A stretch of DNA of 64,000 nucleotides from positions 744,001 to 808,000 of the forward strand of contig NZ_CP042596.1 of assembly GCF_009914315.1 (NCBI RefSeq), given 5' to 3'. This document shows positions 34,959 to 46,966 of the stretch, piece after piece. The notes under the pieces are model-generated. The model did not search any database and was not told the DNA's origin. It was given only the letters and a program-made list of their open reading frames with translations. Each line of letters starts with the position of its first letter. Within the stretch, counting starts at the first letter, position 1. The translations under genes were made by a program, and so were the position numbers. This DNA comes from Granulicella sp. WH15. GTDB taxonomy: Bacteria > Acidobacteriota > Terriglobia > Terriglobales > Acidobacteriaceae.

Positions 34959-35153
34959 AGGGTGCCTCTCCACGGATGAATGTTCGGGATGCTGCTGGTG
35001 ATACAGGACTGCGCGCCATGCTGCTGAAGCGCTGGTGGAAAGACGATAGCGGCCCCGTCGAGGGGCGATCCGTGCAAGGTTCTGTGATGTTGTGAAATGA
35101 CAATAAACCATCGCCGGGGCTGTGCCTAGAATTAATTCAAGAGGAAAAAACAT
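34959..35153. other. Divergent intergenic region, receptor promoter side
   Basis: Holds the presumed promoter of the Oar-like receptor gene. Apart from the receptor ribosome-binding site (GGAGAGG on the minus strand) and an AT-rich stretch near 35125-35155, I see no recognisable element before repeat copy 8 begins. Confidence 0.35.
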
Positions 35154-35318
35154 TGTCTTGCCGGATGTGACTCCTACGCGTCGGGTGGGTGTTTTCATTC
35201 CTCTTTGAAAGCTTCGCGTGGACCTTTCCGTCGGCGGTAAAAATGCTTGCTGCCGACCAACGGAAGGCCCTCAGAAGATCATTCTGCCCATACAGCCCCG
35301 AGAACGGTACGAAGTACA
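35154..35318. repeat. Composite palindromic repeat, copy 8
   Basis: Minus-oriented, somewhat diverged copy: GTCTTGCCGGATGTGACTCC, GCTTCGCGTGG, CCTTTCCGTCGGCGG ... CCGACCAACGGAAGG, then CAGCCCCGAGAACGGTACGAAGTAC. The right end stops 11 bp before the mfd start codon, so the repeat forms the mfd leader. Confidence 0.88.
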
Positions 35319-35328
35319 CTGGTTAGGC

Positions 35329-39004
<3,676 letters not shown>

Positions 39005-39010
39005 AGTTTG

Positions 39011-39150
39011 TTCTGCCGGACGGGGCACTTCGTATGGTTTCGGTTTCGTGTAACCCGCTGGTCGGAAGGAAAATTCTCGCTGCCGACCAGCGGGAGGCCC
39101 TATGCTGACGATTTACCCAGATCGCCCCGAGAACGGCACGAAGTGCTTTG
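39011..39150. repeat. Composite palindromic repeat, copy 9
   Basis: Minus-oriented: TCTGCCGGACGGGGCACTTCGTATG, CCCGCTGGTCGGAAG ... CCGACCAGCGGGAGG, ending in CGCCCCGAGAACGGCACGAAGTGC. Stem variants GGCAC/GTGC replace the GTAC/GTAC of other copies. It lies between mfd and the nucleoside hydrolase gene, both on the plus strand. Confidence 0.88.
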
Positions 39151-39168
39151 GGCTAATCTAGCTGCATC

Positions 39169-40248
39169 ATGTGCAAGACCCTGCTTGGCCTGCTTTTCTT
39201 CAGTGCGTCGTTCGCAATGGCGCAGACGCCGCGTCTTGTCATCGTCGATCAGGACGGCTCCGGTCCCGGTGGATCGAACCAGATGGCGATGATGGTGCTG
39301 CTGCAATCGCCGCAGGCTAGGGTGCTGGGCATCACGATGGTGAGCGGCAACGCGTGGGAGCCGGAGGAGGTGCAGCACACGCTGCGGATGCTGGAGCTGA
39401 TCCATCGCACGGATGTGCCCGTGGTGCCGGGCGCGGTCTTTCCACTGGTGCGCAACCGTGAAGAGACGTTGCTGTGGGAGAAGCGGTACGGCACGGTGCC
39501 GTGGCTCGGCGCATGGGGCGATGCGGCGAAGCACTCGGGTTCGTCTCCGTGGCACGAGCCGATGGTGGTGCCGAAGCTCGCAGAGGGCGAGCCGACGACC
39601 AAGCCGTTGGCCGAGGATGCCGCGCACTTCCTCGTGAGACAGGTGCGAGCGCATCCGCATCAGGTGACGGTTTACGCAGCCGGGCCGCTGACGAACATCG
39701 CATTGGCCATCGCGATTGATCCCGAGTTCGCCGCGCTGACGCAGGGCATCGTCATCATGGGTGGAAGCTTGAACCCGGTGTCGACAGAGGCGGAGTTCAC
39801 CACCGATCCGAGGCACGAGTTCAACTTCTGGTTCGACCCCGAGGCCGCTCACATTGTGCTGCGAGCGCACTGGCCGCGCATCGACCTGACGACCGTCGAT
39901 ATCTCGATCAAGGCGATGTTCACCGAGGCGATGTTGAAGGAGATTGCGTCATCACCCAATCCTGCTGCGCAGTACATCGCGCACTACTCCGAAGACCGTT
40001 ACTTTTTGTGGGATGAGCTAGCTGCTGCTGCATGGCTTGATCCGAAGATCATCACCGGCGAGCGGCAGTTGTATCTCGACGTAGACCTCTCGCGCGGAGC
40101 GACATATGGCGATACTCTGGCATGGACTGCGGACAACAAGCCGGAGCTTGATCTACAGTTGGTTCACGCGCAGATAGACCTCGATCTGCCGCGATTTACC
40201 AAGCTGTTTGTGGAACTGATGCGCCGCCCCGCGAAGGCCGCGCAATAG
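39169..40248 (+). CDS. Secreted nucleoside hydrolase-like protein
   Basis: 359 residues with a signal peptide (LLGLLFFSASFAMAQ), so probably periplasmic. The nucleoside hydrolase fold is indicated by ITMVSGNAWEPEEVQHTLRMLEL (about 49-71), PVVPGAVFPL, VTVYAAGPLTNIALAIAIDPEF (about 167-188), HEFNFWFDPEAAHIVL (about 215-230) and WDELAAAAWLDPKII (about 285-299). The calcium-binding motif, usually DxDxGxDDA, reads DQDGSGPGGSNQMAMM: the first two aspartates remain but the DD pair is SN. The enzyme may use a variant metal site or may act on something other than ribonucleosides. A single gene. Confidence 0.82.
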   Translation: MCKTLLGLLFFSASFAMAQTPRLVIVDQDGSGPGGSNQMAMMVLLQSPQARVLGITMVSGNAWEPEEVQHTLRMLELIHRTDVPVVPGAVFPLVRNREETLLWEKRYGTVPWLGAWGDAAKHSGSSPWHEPMVVPKLAEGEPTTKPLAEDAAHFLVRQVRAHPHQVTVYAAGPLTNIALAIAIDPEFAALTQGIVIMGGSLNPVSTEAEFTTDPRHEFNFWFDPEAAHIVLRAHWPRIDLTTVDISIKAMFTEAMLKEIASSPNPAAQYIAHYSEDRYFLWDELAAAAWLDPKIITGERQLYLDVDLSRGATYGDTLAWTADNKPELDLQLVHAQIDLDLPRFTKLFVELMRRPAKAAQ

Positions 40249-40290
40249 ACAGAAGAGGGCTTCGATTTAGACTGTGCCTTGAGGGTTCTT

Positions 40291-42090
40291 ATGCGCCGAC
40301 TTCCCCGACTCTTTCTCGCCTTCGCCGTATCGACCGGAGCTATTCTCATGCCGCTTGCCAGTTCTGCTGCCCCCGCGCAGCGCCTCTCCGCCGATGGCGC
40401 GGGGCAGACGTTTCACTTCCTCGCCGACCAGTACTTCGAGCAGGCGTACTTTCCTTTCTCGCCGAGCGGCGGCACCGCGCTGGGGCTGCATCAGTACGAC
40501 TCGCAGCTTGAGGATTACGCGCCTGCCGTGATTCAGAAGCAGATCGCGCTGCGCAAAGACTTTGAGAAGAAGATTGCGGCGATCGATCCTTCGATGCTCG
40601 ATGCCTCGGTGGCGGCGGATCAGCAGATTCTGCTGGCGAACCTGCGCTCTTCGCTGCTGACGCTCGAGACGATCAAGCCGTGGGAGACGAATCCGGATAC
40701 GTACTCCTCGGGCTGCGCGGGTTCGGCGTTCGTCATTATGAGCCGCAACTACGCGCCCGCGAACACGCGGTTGAAGTCGCTGGTCGAGCGCGAGAAGCTG
40801 ATGCCCGCGCTGTTGACTGAGGCGCGGACGAACCTGAAGAATCCGCCGAAGATTTATACCGAGATCGCGCTCGAGCAGATCGACGGGCTGGTGAGCTTCT
40901 TCGAGACCGATGTGCCTTCTGCGTTCAAGGACGCGACCGACCCGGATATCAAGGCCGATTTCGCGAAGAGCAACGCCGCCGTGATTGCGGCGCTGAAGAG
41001 CTACGGCGCGTGGATGAAGAGCGACCTGCTGCCGCGCTCGACGGGCGAGTATCGGCTGGGCGCGGAGACCTTCAAAAAGAAGCTGGCGCTGGACGAGATG
41101 GTGGATACGCCGCTCGACCGGCTGCTCGAGATCGCCTATGCGGACGCGCACAAGAACCAGGCCGAGTTTGCGCGCATTGCCAAGGAGGTCGATCCGACGA
41201 AGACGCCGCTTGAGGTGTTGGCCGAGCTGGCGACGATCCACCCCGCTCCGGACAAGCTGCTTAATGCCTTTCAGGACCAGTTCTCGAGCCTGATCGCCTT
41301 CATCAATGCCAAGCAAATCATCACCATTCCTGCGACGACCGAGCCGACGCTCGAAGAGACGCCGCCGTTCATGCGCGCCACCACGCAGGCCTCGATGGAC
41401 TCGCCCGGGCCGTTCGAGAAGAACTCGACCAAGGCTTACTTCAACGTGACCCTGCCCGAAAAAGACTGGACGCCCGAGCACATCGCCGAGCACATGGCCG
41501 CGTTCAACATCGGCACGGTCACCTCGACGGCGGTACATGAGGCGTATCCGGGGCACTACGTGCAGTTCCTGTGGCAGTCGCACTTTCCCTCGAAGATCCG
41601 GCAGGTGATGGGCGCGACGACCAACATCGAGGGCTGGGCGCACTACTGCGAGCAGATGATGCTCGACGAAGGTTACCTGCCGACGCTGACGGGCTCGCCC
41701 GAGGAGCAGGCCAAGCAAGCCAAGCTGATCCGCCTGGGTCAGTTGCAGGACGCGCTGCTGCGCGATGCGCGGTTCATCGTCTCGATCCGGATGCACACTG
41801 GCGTGGGAGGAGAGCTGAGCTTCGACCAGGCGGTAGACGTCTTCGTCAAGGAGGGCTACCAGTCGCATGCGGTGGGCGTGATGGAGGTGAAGCGCGGCAC
41901 CAGCGACGCCACCTACCTCTACTACACGCTGGGCAAGCTGCAAATTATGAAGCTGCGCGCCGATGTGATGCAGCAGCAGGGCGCGAAGTTCAACCTGAAG
42001 ACCTTCCACGATGATTTTATGCGACAAGGCCCGGCCCAGATCAAGATCATCCGCAAGTCCATGCTGCATAATGATTCACCGGTACTGTAA
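40291..42090 (+). CDS. DUF885 putative metallopeptidase-like protein
   Basis: 599 residues with a signal peptide (LFLAFAVSTGAILMPLASSAAPA). The C-terminal half has the DUF885 signature VHEAYPGHYVQFLWQ (about 410-424), a gluzincin-like H-E-x-x-x-G-H arrangement, and GWAHYCEQMMLDEG (about 445-458) supplying the downstream glutamate. Family members are predicted zinc peptidases or carboxypeptidases, but biochemistry is scarce. ATG at 40291 has GAGG 6 bp upstream; a TTG at 40279 would add four residues. Short gaps to both neighbours; no pathway context. Confidence 0.87.
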   Translation: MRRLPRLFLAFAVSTGAILMPLASSAAPAQRLSADGAGQTFHFLADQYFEQAYFPFSPSGGTALGLHQYDSQLEDYAPAVIQKQIALRKDFEKKIAAIDPSMLDASVAADQQILLANLRSSLLTLETIKPWETNPDTYSSGCAGSAFVIMSRNYAPANTRLKSLVEREKLMPALLTEARTNLKNPPKIYTEIALEQIDGLVSFFETDVPSAFKDATDPDIKADFAKSNAAVIAALKSYGAWMKSDLLPRSTGEYRLGAETFKKKLALDEMVDTPLDRLLEIAYADAHKNQAEFARIAKEVDPTKTPLEVLAELATIHPAPDKLLNAFQDQFSSLIAFINAKQIITIPATTEPTLEETPPFMRATTQASMDSPGPFEKNSTKAYFNVTLPEKDWTPEHIAEHMAAFNIGTVTSTAVHEAYPGHYVQFLWQSHFPSKIRQVMGATTNIEGWAHYCEQMMLDEGYLPTLTGSPEEQAKQAKLIRLGQLQDALLRDARFIVSIRMHTGVGGELSFDQAVDVFVKEGYQSHAVGVMEVKRGTSDATYLYYTLGKLQIMKLRADVMQQQGAKFNLKTFHDDFMRQGPAQIKIIRKSMLHNDSPVL

Positions 42091-42204
42091 CGTTCTGCGT
42101 GTAAAGTGCATCCCACGGAGGTGGCATAGTTTCATGCTGCTTGCTTGTTAGCATGGGTATGCTGACTCCACAGAAAAATCTCACAAAGGGTTCATTTCAA
42201 CGAC

Positions 42205-43092
42205 ATGACACAGATCAAGCCGATGAAGATTCGCAAGGCCGTCATTCCCGCGGCCGGCATGGGCACGCGCTTTTTGCCCGCAACGAAGGCCACGCCGAAG
42301 GAGATGCTGTGCCTGGTTGACAAGCCGCTGATCCAGTATGGCGTGGAAGAGGCCGTGGCCGCGGGTTGCACGGAGATCATCATTGTGACTGGACGCGGCA
42401 AGACCACGATGGAGGACCACTTCGATAAGTCGTCGGAGCTGGAGGCCTCACTGGCCGCGAAGAACAAGACCGCTCTGCTGGAGGTGGTGCGGTCGGTGTC
42501 GAAGCTGGCGAAGATTACCTACACGCGGCAGGCGGAGCCTCTGGGGCTGGGCCACGCGGTCCTGATGGCCAAGGAGATTGTGGGCGATGAGCCATTCTGC
42601 GTGCTGCTGCCGGACGATATCGTCGATGCGGATGTGGCTTGCCTGAAGCAGATGGTGGAGGCGTTCAACGAGACCGGCAGTACCATCCTCGGCTCTGAGG
42701 TCGTGGAGGGCGCGGCGATCTCGGCGTACGGCTGTTTGGACTGCACGGTCGATGCGAAGAACCCGCAGCTGCTGGCGGTGAAGAACATGGTCGAGAAGCC
42801 GAAGGCGGAGGAGGCTCCGAGCCAGAATGCGATCATCGGGCGTTACATTCTGACGCCGCGGATCTTCGAGATGATCGAGGGGATCAAGCCGGGCGCGGGT
42901 GGCGAGCTGCAACTGACCGATGCGATCAAGGCGCTGTTGCAACATGAGAAGGTGTACGGCTTCAGCTATAAGGGCAAGCGGCACGATGCTGGGGACAAGC
43001 AGGGCTTCCTGCGGGCCACGGTGGAGCTGGGGTTGAAGCACCCGGTTCTGGGAGCGTCGTTTCGCGAGTGGCTGAAGGCTTTTCCTGTGTAG
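42205..43092 (+). CDS. galU: UTP-glucose-1-phosphate uridylyltransferase
   Basis: 295 residues, making UDP-glucose for cell-wall polysaccharides, lipopolysaccharide and trehalose. The nucleotide-binding signature VIPAAGMGTRFLPATKATPKEML (about 13-35) and YGVEEAVAAGCTEIIIVTGRGK, VLLPDDIVDAD (about 133-143), NMVEKPKAEEAPS (about 195-207) and the C-terminal KGKRHDAGDKQGFLRATVELGL are typical. The length matches GalU. The 115-bp gap before it holds only a small AGCATGGGTATGCT hairpin (42150-42163). A strong hairpin follows the stop. Confidence 0.96.
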   Translation: MTQIKPMKIRKAVIPAAGMGTRFLPATKATPKEMLCLVDKPLIQYGVEEAVAAGCTEIIIVTGRGKTTMEDHFDKSSELEASLAAKNKTALLEVVRSVSKLAKITYTRQAEPLGLGHAVLMAKEIVGDEPFCVLLPDDIVDADVACLKQMVEAFNETGSTILGSEVVEGAAISAYGCLDCTVDAKNPQLLAVKNMVEKPKAEEAPSQNAIIGRYILTPRIFEMIEGIKPGAGGELQLTDAIKALLQHEKVYGFSYKGKRHDAGDKQGFLRATVELGLKHPVLGASFREWLKAFPV

Positions 43093-43102
43093 GTTCGAGC
43101 AA

Positions 43103-43215
43103 GAGGGCCTCTCGCTGCCGACCAGCGGGAGGCCCTTTGCTGTTTCTACTACCCCGACAAGTATGAAAGTCACGAAGTGACCGCCCTCCGCGTAGGAGGC
43201 CCGTCCGGCAGGGCG
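43103..43215. repeat. Composite palindromic repeat, copy 10
   Basis: Plus-oriented: a collapsed long hairpin (GGGCCTCTCGCTG ccga CCAGCGGGAGGCCC), then GTCACGAAGTGAC, CCTCCGCGTAGGAGG and GTCCGGCAGG. It lies between the convergent galU and LOG-family genes. Confidence 0.88.
43106..43136 (+). terminator. galU terminator hairpin
   Basis: GGGCCTC-t-CGCTG (43106-43118) pairs with CAGCG-g-GAGGCCC (43124-43136) around a five-base loop, followed by TTTGCTGTTT. It begins 14 bp after the galU stop, a good position for an intrinsic terminator built from the repeat. Confidence 0.65.
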
Positions 43216-43217
43216 TC

Positions 43218-44198
43218 TTAAGGCAGCGTCCTCGCGATATCGGGGCCGAGTATCTCCTGCGCAGAGGGGGCAGGCTCCTCGGGCACCGGCTCGGCGGCGG
43301 GCTTGCCTATGAGGTGCTCGCTGAGGCCCGCCTTGAGCATTGCAAAGGCCTGCTCCGGCGTATCGGCGAACTGGACTAGCTCGAGATCCTTCACCGCGAT
43401 GGCTCCCTTGGCGGCGAGCAGGTCGAGGTTGATGACCGACTTCCAGTAGCTGGAGCCGTAGATGATGACGGTGATCCGCTTGGCCAGCTTGCGCGTCTGC
43501 GCCAGCGTAATCAGCTCGAACATCTCGTCGAGCGTGCCGAAGCCTCCCGGAAAGACGACCAGCGCCTTGGCCAGATAGGCAAACCAGTACTTCCTCATAA
43601 AGAAATAATGGAACTCGAAGTTCAGCTCGGGCGTGATGTACGGGTTGGGCATCTGCTCGAAGGGCAGCTTGATGTTGAGCCCGATGGTCTTGCATCCGGC
43701 CTCGTACGCGCCGCGGTTGGCTGCCTCCATGATGCCGGGGCCGCCGCCCGAGGTGACGACGAAGCGGTGACGCCTGCCAGGCAGAGACTGCGCCCAGCGC
43801 GCGACCATGCCCGCGAGGGTTCGGGCGTCCTCGTAGTACTGGGCCATCTCGACTGCGGCCGTGGCCAGTGATAGCTGGAGCACGGTGGCCTCGCCGCTGG
43901 CGATCTCGTCCATACGGGCGGGCTGTTCCTGTTCAGGCGCGGGGGCAGAGGAGCCGGTGTTCTCGAGCAGCTCCAGCGCGTGGCTGGCCTCGTCGAGCGC
44001 GCGGAACCGGGCCGAGCCGAAGAAGACGACGGTGTCCTCGATGCGTTCGCGGCGGAAGCGGACGAGCGGCTCCTGGTACTCGGCCATGATGCGGAAGAGG
44101 CGGCCGTCGGGCGAGTCGAGAAACTCGGAGTTTTCGTAGGCCAGGGGAGCGCGGTCGAGCGGGTCGGGCGCGGAGCGTCGTTGGGAGTCGTCGGGCAT
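43218..44198 (-). CDS. LOG-family (TIGR00730) Rossmann protein
   Basis: 326 residues with a lysine-decarboxylase-like/LOG domain. VVFFGSARF (about 43-51), VTSGGGPGIMEAANRGAYEAG (about 150-170), FHYFFMRKYWFAYLAKALVVFPGGFGTLDEMFEL (about 198-231) contain the conserved nucleotide-binding GGGPG and PGGxGTxxE motifs. Relatives are phosphoribohydrolases acting on nucleoside monophosphates; the physiological substrate in non-plant bacteria is usually unknown. The frame is open upstream to 44573 in a GC-rich shadow; MPDDSQRRS at 44198 is taken as start, 7 bp after the stop of the preceding membrane-protein gene. Confidence 0.9.
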   Translation of the reverse strand: MPDDSQRRSAPDPLDRAPLAYENSEFLDSPDGRLFRIMAEYQEPLVRFRRERIEDTVVFFGSARFRALDEASHALELLENTGSSAPAPEQEQPARMDEIASGEATVLQLSLATAAVEMAQYYEDARTLAGMVARWAQSLPGRRHRFVVTSGGGPGIMEAANRGAYEAGCKTIGLNIKLPFEQMPNPYITPELNFEFHYFFMRKYWFAYLAKALVVFPGGFGTLDEMFELITLAQTRKLAKRITVIIYGSSYWKSVINLDLLAAKGAIAVKDLELVQFADTPEQAFAMLKAGLSEHLIGKPAAEPVPEEPAPSAQEILGPDIARTLP

Positions 44199-44205
44199 TG
44201 GAGCC

Positions 44206-44619
44206 TCAGCCGCGCTGGTCGCGGTAGTTGACGGCCTCGGAGATGCCGATCCAGATATCGAGCAGGCCGAGTCCGGAGATGAAGCCGCGCACCGAGCCGA
44301 GCTGCAGCACCGACCACAGCCGGGTGTGCGAGAGCAGGAAGAGGTTGTGGTCCCACAGCGTGGGCCACCACGGCAGCACCACCAAAATAACCCCGAGGTA
44401 GACGCAGAAGAGCACCAACACAAAGAGCGACATGCGTTGCAGCCACAGCGGCGCGGGCTTGCCTTCGAGTGGCGGCGGAGGCGCAGGAGAGTGCTTGACC
44501 GGTTCGAGCGGCGGCGCGGGTGGGTCGGGAAAGAGTTGAGGCTGGGCCGGCATTCGGGTGGTGCGCTCTCCAAAGCTTGAGGTTAGCAGAGCGGGAACGC
44601 GATTGGGGCCCGATGCCAT
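44206..44619 (-). CDS. Putative membrane protein (137 aa), unknown
   Basis: A product of up to 137 residues with a proline-rich N-terminal half (PDPPAPPLEPVKHSPAPPPP) and two hydrophobic stretches, LFVLVLFCVYLGVILVVLPWW (about 65-85) and a weaker SVRGFISGLGLLDIWIGI (about 107-124). It probably starts at MPAQPQL (44553) or at 44619. I do not recognise the family. It is transcribed with the LOG gene, whose start lies 7 bp after this stop. Confidence 0.65.
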   Translation of the reverse strand: MASGPNRVPALLTSSFGERTTRMPAQPQLFPDPPAPPLEPVKHSPAPPPPLEGKPAPLWLQRMSLFVLVLFCVYLGVILVVLPWWPTLWDHNLFLLSHTRLWSVLQLGSVRGFISGLGLLDIWIGISEAVNYRDQRG

Positions 44620-44759
44620 GCTGTGACTCCATGCTATAACCTGCGCGGGCTGGAATCGAGGTCGTTACGAAACTCAAATCAGGAGACGCTAGAAGGACGC
44701 AAATATTCTCTTTGAGGCTCCAGGGAATTTCGGATTGAGCACTTAATAGCTGGGCATGA
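44620..44759. other. Intergenic boundary region, no feature seen
   Basis: 140 bp between the membrane-protein gene and the transposase remnant. The base composition falls toward A+T from here on. I could not match an inverted repeat here with sequence on the other side of the transposase, so the insertion-sequence ends are not defined. Confidence 0.35.
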
Positions 44760-46087
44760 TCAGTCCGGATGAAGAGCTTGCACCAGTTTTGTTGCGCCGA
44801 GCACATTTGTGATGCGCTTTAGGTTGTACGCCATGGTAGCGAGGCCGATTTCGATCTTTGCACCGGATAACCCACGCATCAATAGGCGTGGATGCCCGAA
44901 AATGCGGTACTTGATCGTTGCGAAGGGATGCTCGACCGTACATCGACGTAGCCTCATCGCCTCAGGTGTCAACCGCTCTTGCATCCGGTTTAACGCTTCT
45001 TCATACAGGTGGCGAGCGAAGCCACGTCTCGGAGCCTGGGTACAACGTGATTTGAGCGAACAAGCACCACAGTCGAGCGACGAAGCCCTGTACATGATGT
45101 AACGATCTTTATGGTTGGTATTTTTGCGTAGTAGCCTCTTGTTGCCAGGATAGAGATAGGTATCGGGATCAGGTTCGTAGCGAAAGTCCTGACGCCCGAA
45201 CAGTGTGCCATCGCCCTGGTTGTTCACTGTACGCATAACGGGAACGTACGGCGTCATGCCCGCAGCTTCGCAGTGGGCCGCCTGTTCTCCATTCGAGTAC
45301 CCAGTGTCGGCTACTACCTGAAAACTGTCTAGGTCGAGTGCTTTCTTTGCAGCCTAGGCCATGGGCTTCAAGCAACGGATATCAGATGCATCGAGTACCA
45401 CAGCGTGTGCCACGATTAGTGCATGTTCCGCGTCGACGGCAGTCTGGACGTTGTATGCGGGTAAAGAGTTCTGACGCATCAACATAAAGCGGCCTCAGGT
45501 TCGGGATGCTGCTTTAGCTTCTCCAGCGCAGCTTGCACGGCAGATGAATCAATGCTTGTCTGTTGTTCGTCGTCCGCTTCCTCGATGCTGTCGAGATAGC
45601 GTTTTAGAGCGAGTCGTTCGCGGGCGCTGTCAATGCTGGCCACAGCGCGAAACTTTGAACCATCGATAGCGATCCACTCGCCCCGAATGAGTCCGCCGCC
45701 GCGTGCGAAACGAACAAGTTCGCCTCCCGCCGTCGTAATTGCATCGCGGGGCATCCGACGGAACTCAGCGATGCTCTTGTGGTCTGGATACAAGCGCTCT
45801 AGAAGCCACATCATCTCGACATTTCGGCGACACTCGGCTTCCAACCGCCGTGACGAACGGATCTGGTTCAGGTAGTCGTACAGATACAATTTCAATAAAT
45901 CGCGTGGATTGTAACCGGGTCTTCCCGTTTCAGCAGCCTGAGCACGCTCGAAGCCAAGCTCCGACATCACAAGCTTTTCGACGAACGCGTCAATCACGCG
46001 GCACATATGATCGACTGGCACAAAGTCGTCCAACACCAAAGGAAACAGCGTTCCCTGATTTCACCCCTCGCCTTGGGTATAACCCAT
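44760..46087 (-). pseudogene. IS1182-type transposase, decayed
   Basis: A DDE transposase read from ATG 46087 (RBS GGAGG) as MGYTQGEG, then a TGA (46063-46061) where relatives have arginine. The frame continues with NQGTLFPLVLDDFVPVDHMCRVIDAF, GRPGYNPRDLLKLYLYDYLNQIRSSRRLEAECRRNVEMMWLLERLYPD and the DDE-type WIAIDGSKFRAVAS. At about 45490 a missing base shifts the frame after PEA; the correct continuation is RFMLMRQNSLPAYNVQTAVDAEHALIVAHAVV. A TAG (45356-45354) then replaces a glutamate before AAKKALDLDSFQVVADTGYSNGEQAAHCEAAGM, and the C-terminus (FATIKYRIFGHPRLLMRGL) is intact to 44760. Two nonsense codons and one frameshift make it inactive. Confidence 0.92.
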
Positions 46088-46192
46088 AAGAAGAAATACC
46101 TCCGCTTAGCAAGGCAATCTTCTCATCGATCTCTGTTTAAAACATCGATCACACAACCCAAGATTTTTAGTACGTCGTACGACGCGCCGTGT

Positions 46193-46966
46193 TCAAGACT
46201 TTCCGATCTCGACTAATTTTTGATGACCGGCCTTACTCATTCTGAGCTTTCGACCATCAATAAGAATTATGGAACCCTCCGTCTGCCCTTCCCGATAAAT
46301 TTCTCTGATCTGATTCAGATTGACGATTAAGGACCGATGAATGCGGACAAACTGTGTGGGGTCCAGCCTCTCGCTTAGGTTGGTAATGGTCTCACGCAAC
46401 ATGAATCTGCGACCATTCGAGTGAAGACACGAGTAATATTCCGCCGCTTCGATCCACTCAATCTTCTCCACCGGAAGAAGAATTTCCTTGACACCATCTT
46501 TGACCAGAAAACGGGAGGGGTACGCCTTGGGCTCATCGCCGGCATTTCGTAATCCATTGAGTACCTCTGCGAGTTGCGATTGGGTCAAGAGCGCGGCCTT
46601 TGCCGCAATCTTTTCCCGAACCCGTACCAGCGCGGCCTGAAGTCGCTCTGCTTGTACGGGCTTTGTCAGGTAGTCGATTGCGTGAATCTCAAATGCCCGC
46701 ACCGCGTGCTCATGATAAGCAGTCACAAAGACAGTCGGCGGAAGGTGCGGCAAGCCGACTTGCTCCACGACATCGAACCCACTGATCTTCGGCATCTGAA
46801 CGTCAAGGAATAGCAGGTCTACCGGTTCGGATCGAAGGTAGTCGATAGCCCCTTGACCGTTCTTGCACTCCGCGACAACCTCAACGTCCCTATAATCGGT
46901 AAGCAATATCCTAAGCAACTCTCGCCCCAACGGTTCATCGTCGACGATCACGGTCCGTAGAGTCAT
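46193..46966 (-). CDS. LytTR-family response regulator
   Basis: 257 residues. The receiver domain has the acidic pair VIVDDEPLGREL (Asp about 9-10), the phosphoacceptor Asp in LLFLDVQMPKISGFD (about 54) and Lys in IDYLTKPVQAERL (about 105). A LytTR DNA-binding domain follows (SRFLVKDGVKEILLPVEKIEWIEAAEYYSCLH, then FVRIHRSLIVNLNQIREI). It acts with the histidine kinase encoded just upstream (4-bp overlap). The neighbouring TonB-dependent receptor is a likely target, as gene order suggests, but no binding site was identified. Confidence 0.93.
   Translation of the reverse strand: MTLRTVIVDDEPLGRELLRILLTDYRDVEVVAECKNGQGAIDYLRSEPVDLLFLDVQMPKISGFDVVEQVGLPHLPPTVFVTAYHEHAVRAFEIHAIDYLTKPVQAERLQAALVRVREKIAAKAALLTQSQLAEVLNGLRNAGDEPKAYPSRFLVKDGVKEILLPVEKIEWIEAAEYYSCLHSNGRRFMLRETITNLSERLDPTQFVRIHRSLIVNLNQIREIYREGQTEGSIILIDGRKLRMSKAGHQKLVEIGKS

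Noticed and set aside
42150..42163. AGCATGGGTATGCT hairpin upstream of galU as a riboswitch or terminator
   Set aside because: The stem is only 5 bp, with no T tract and no further structure; chance occurrence is likely.
43218..44573. Extended N-terminus of the LOG-family protein (to 44573)
   Set aside because: The added 125 residues are Arg/Ser/Cys-rich shadow sequence overlapping the real membrane-protein gene on the same strand in another frame.
44640..46192. Terminal inverted repeats and target duplication of the IS1182-type element
   Set aside because: I compared both flanks by eye and found no convincing matching ends, so the element limits are not reported.
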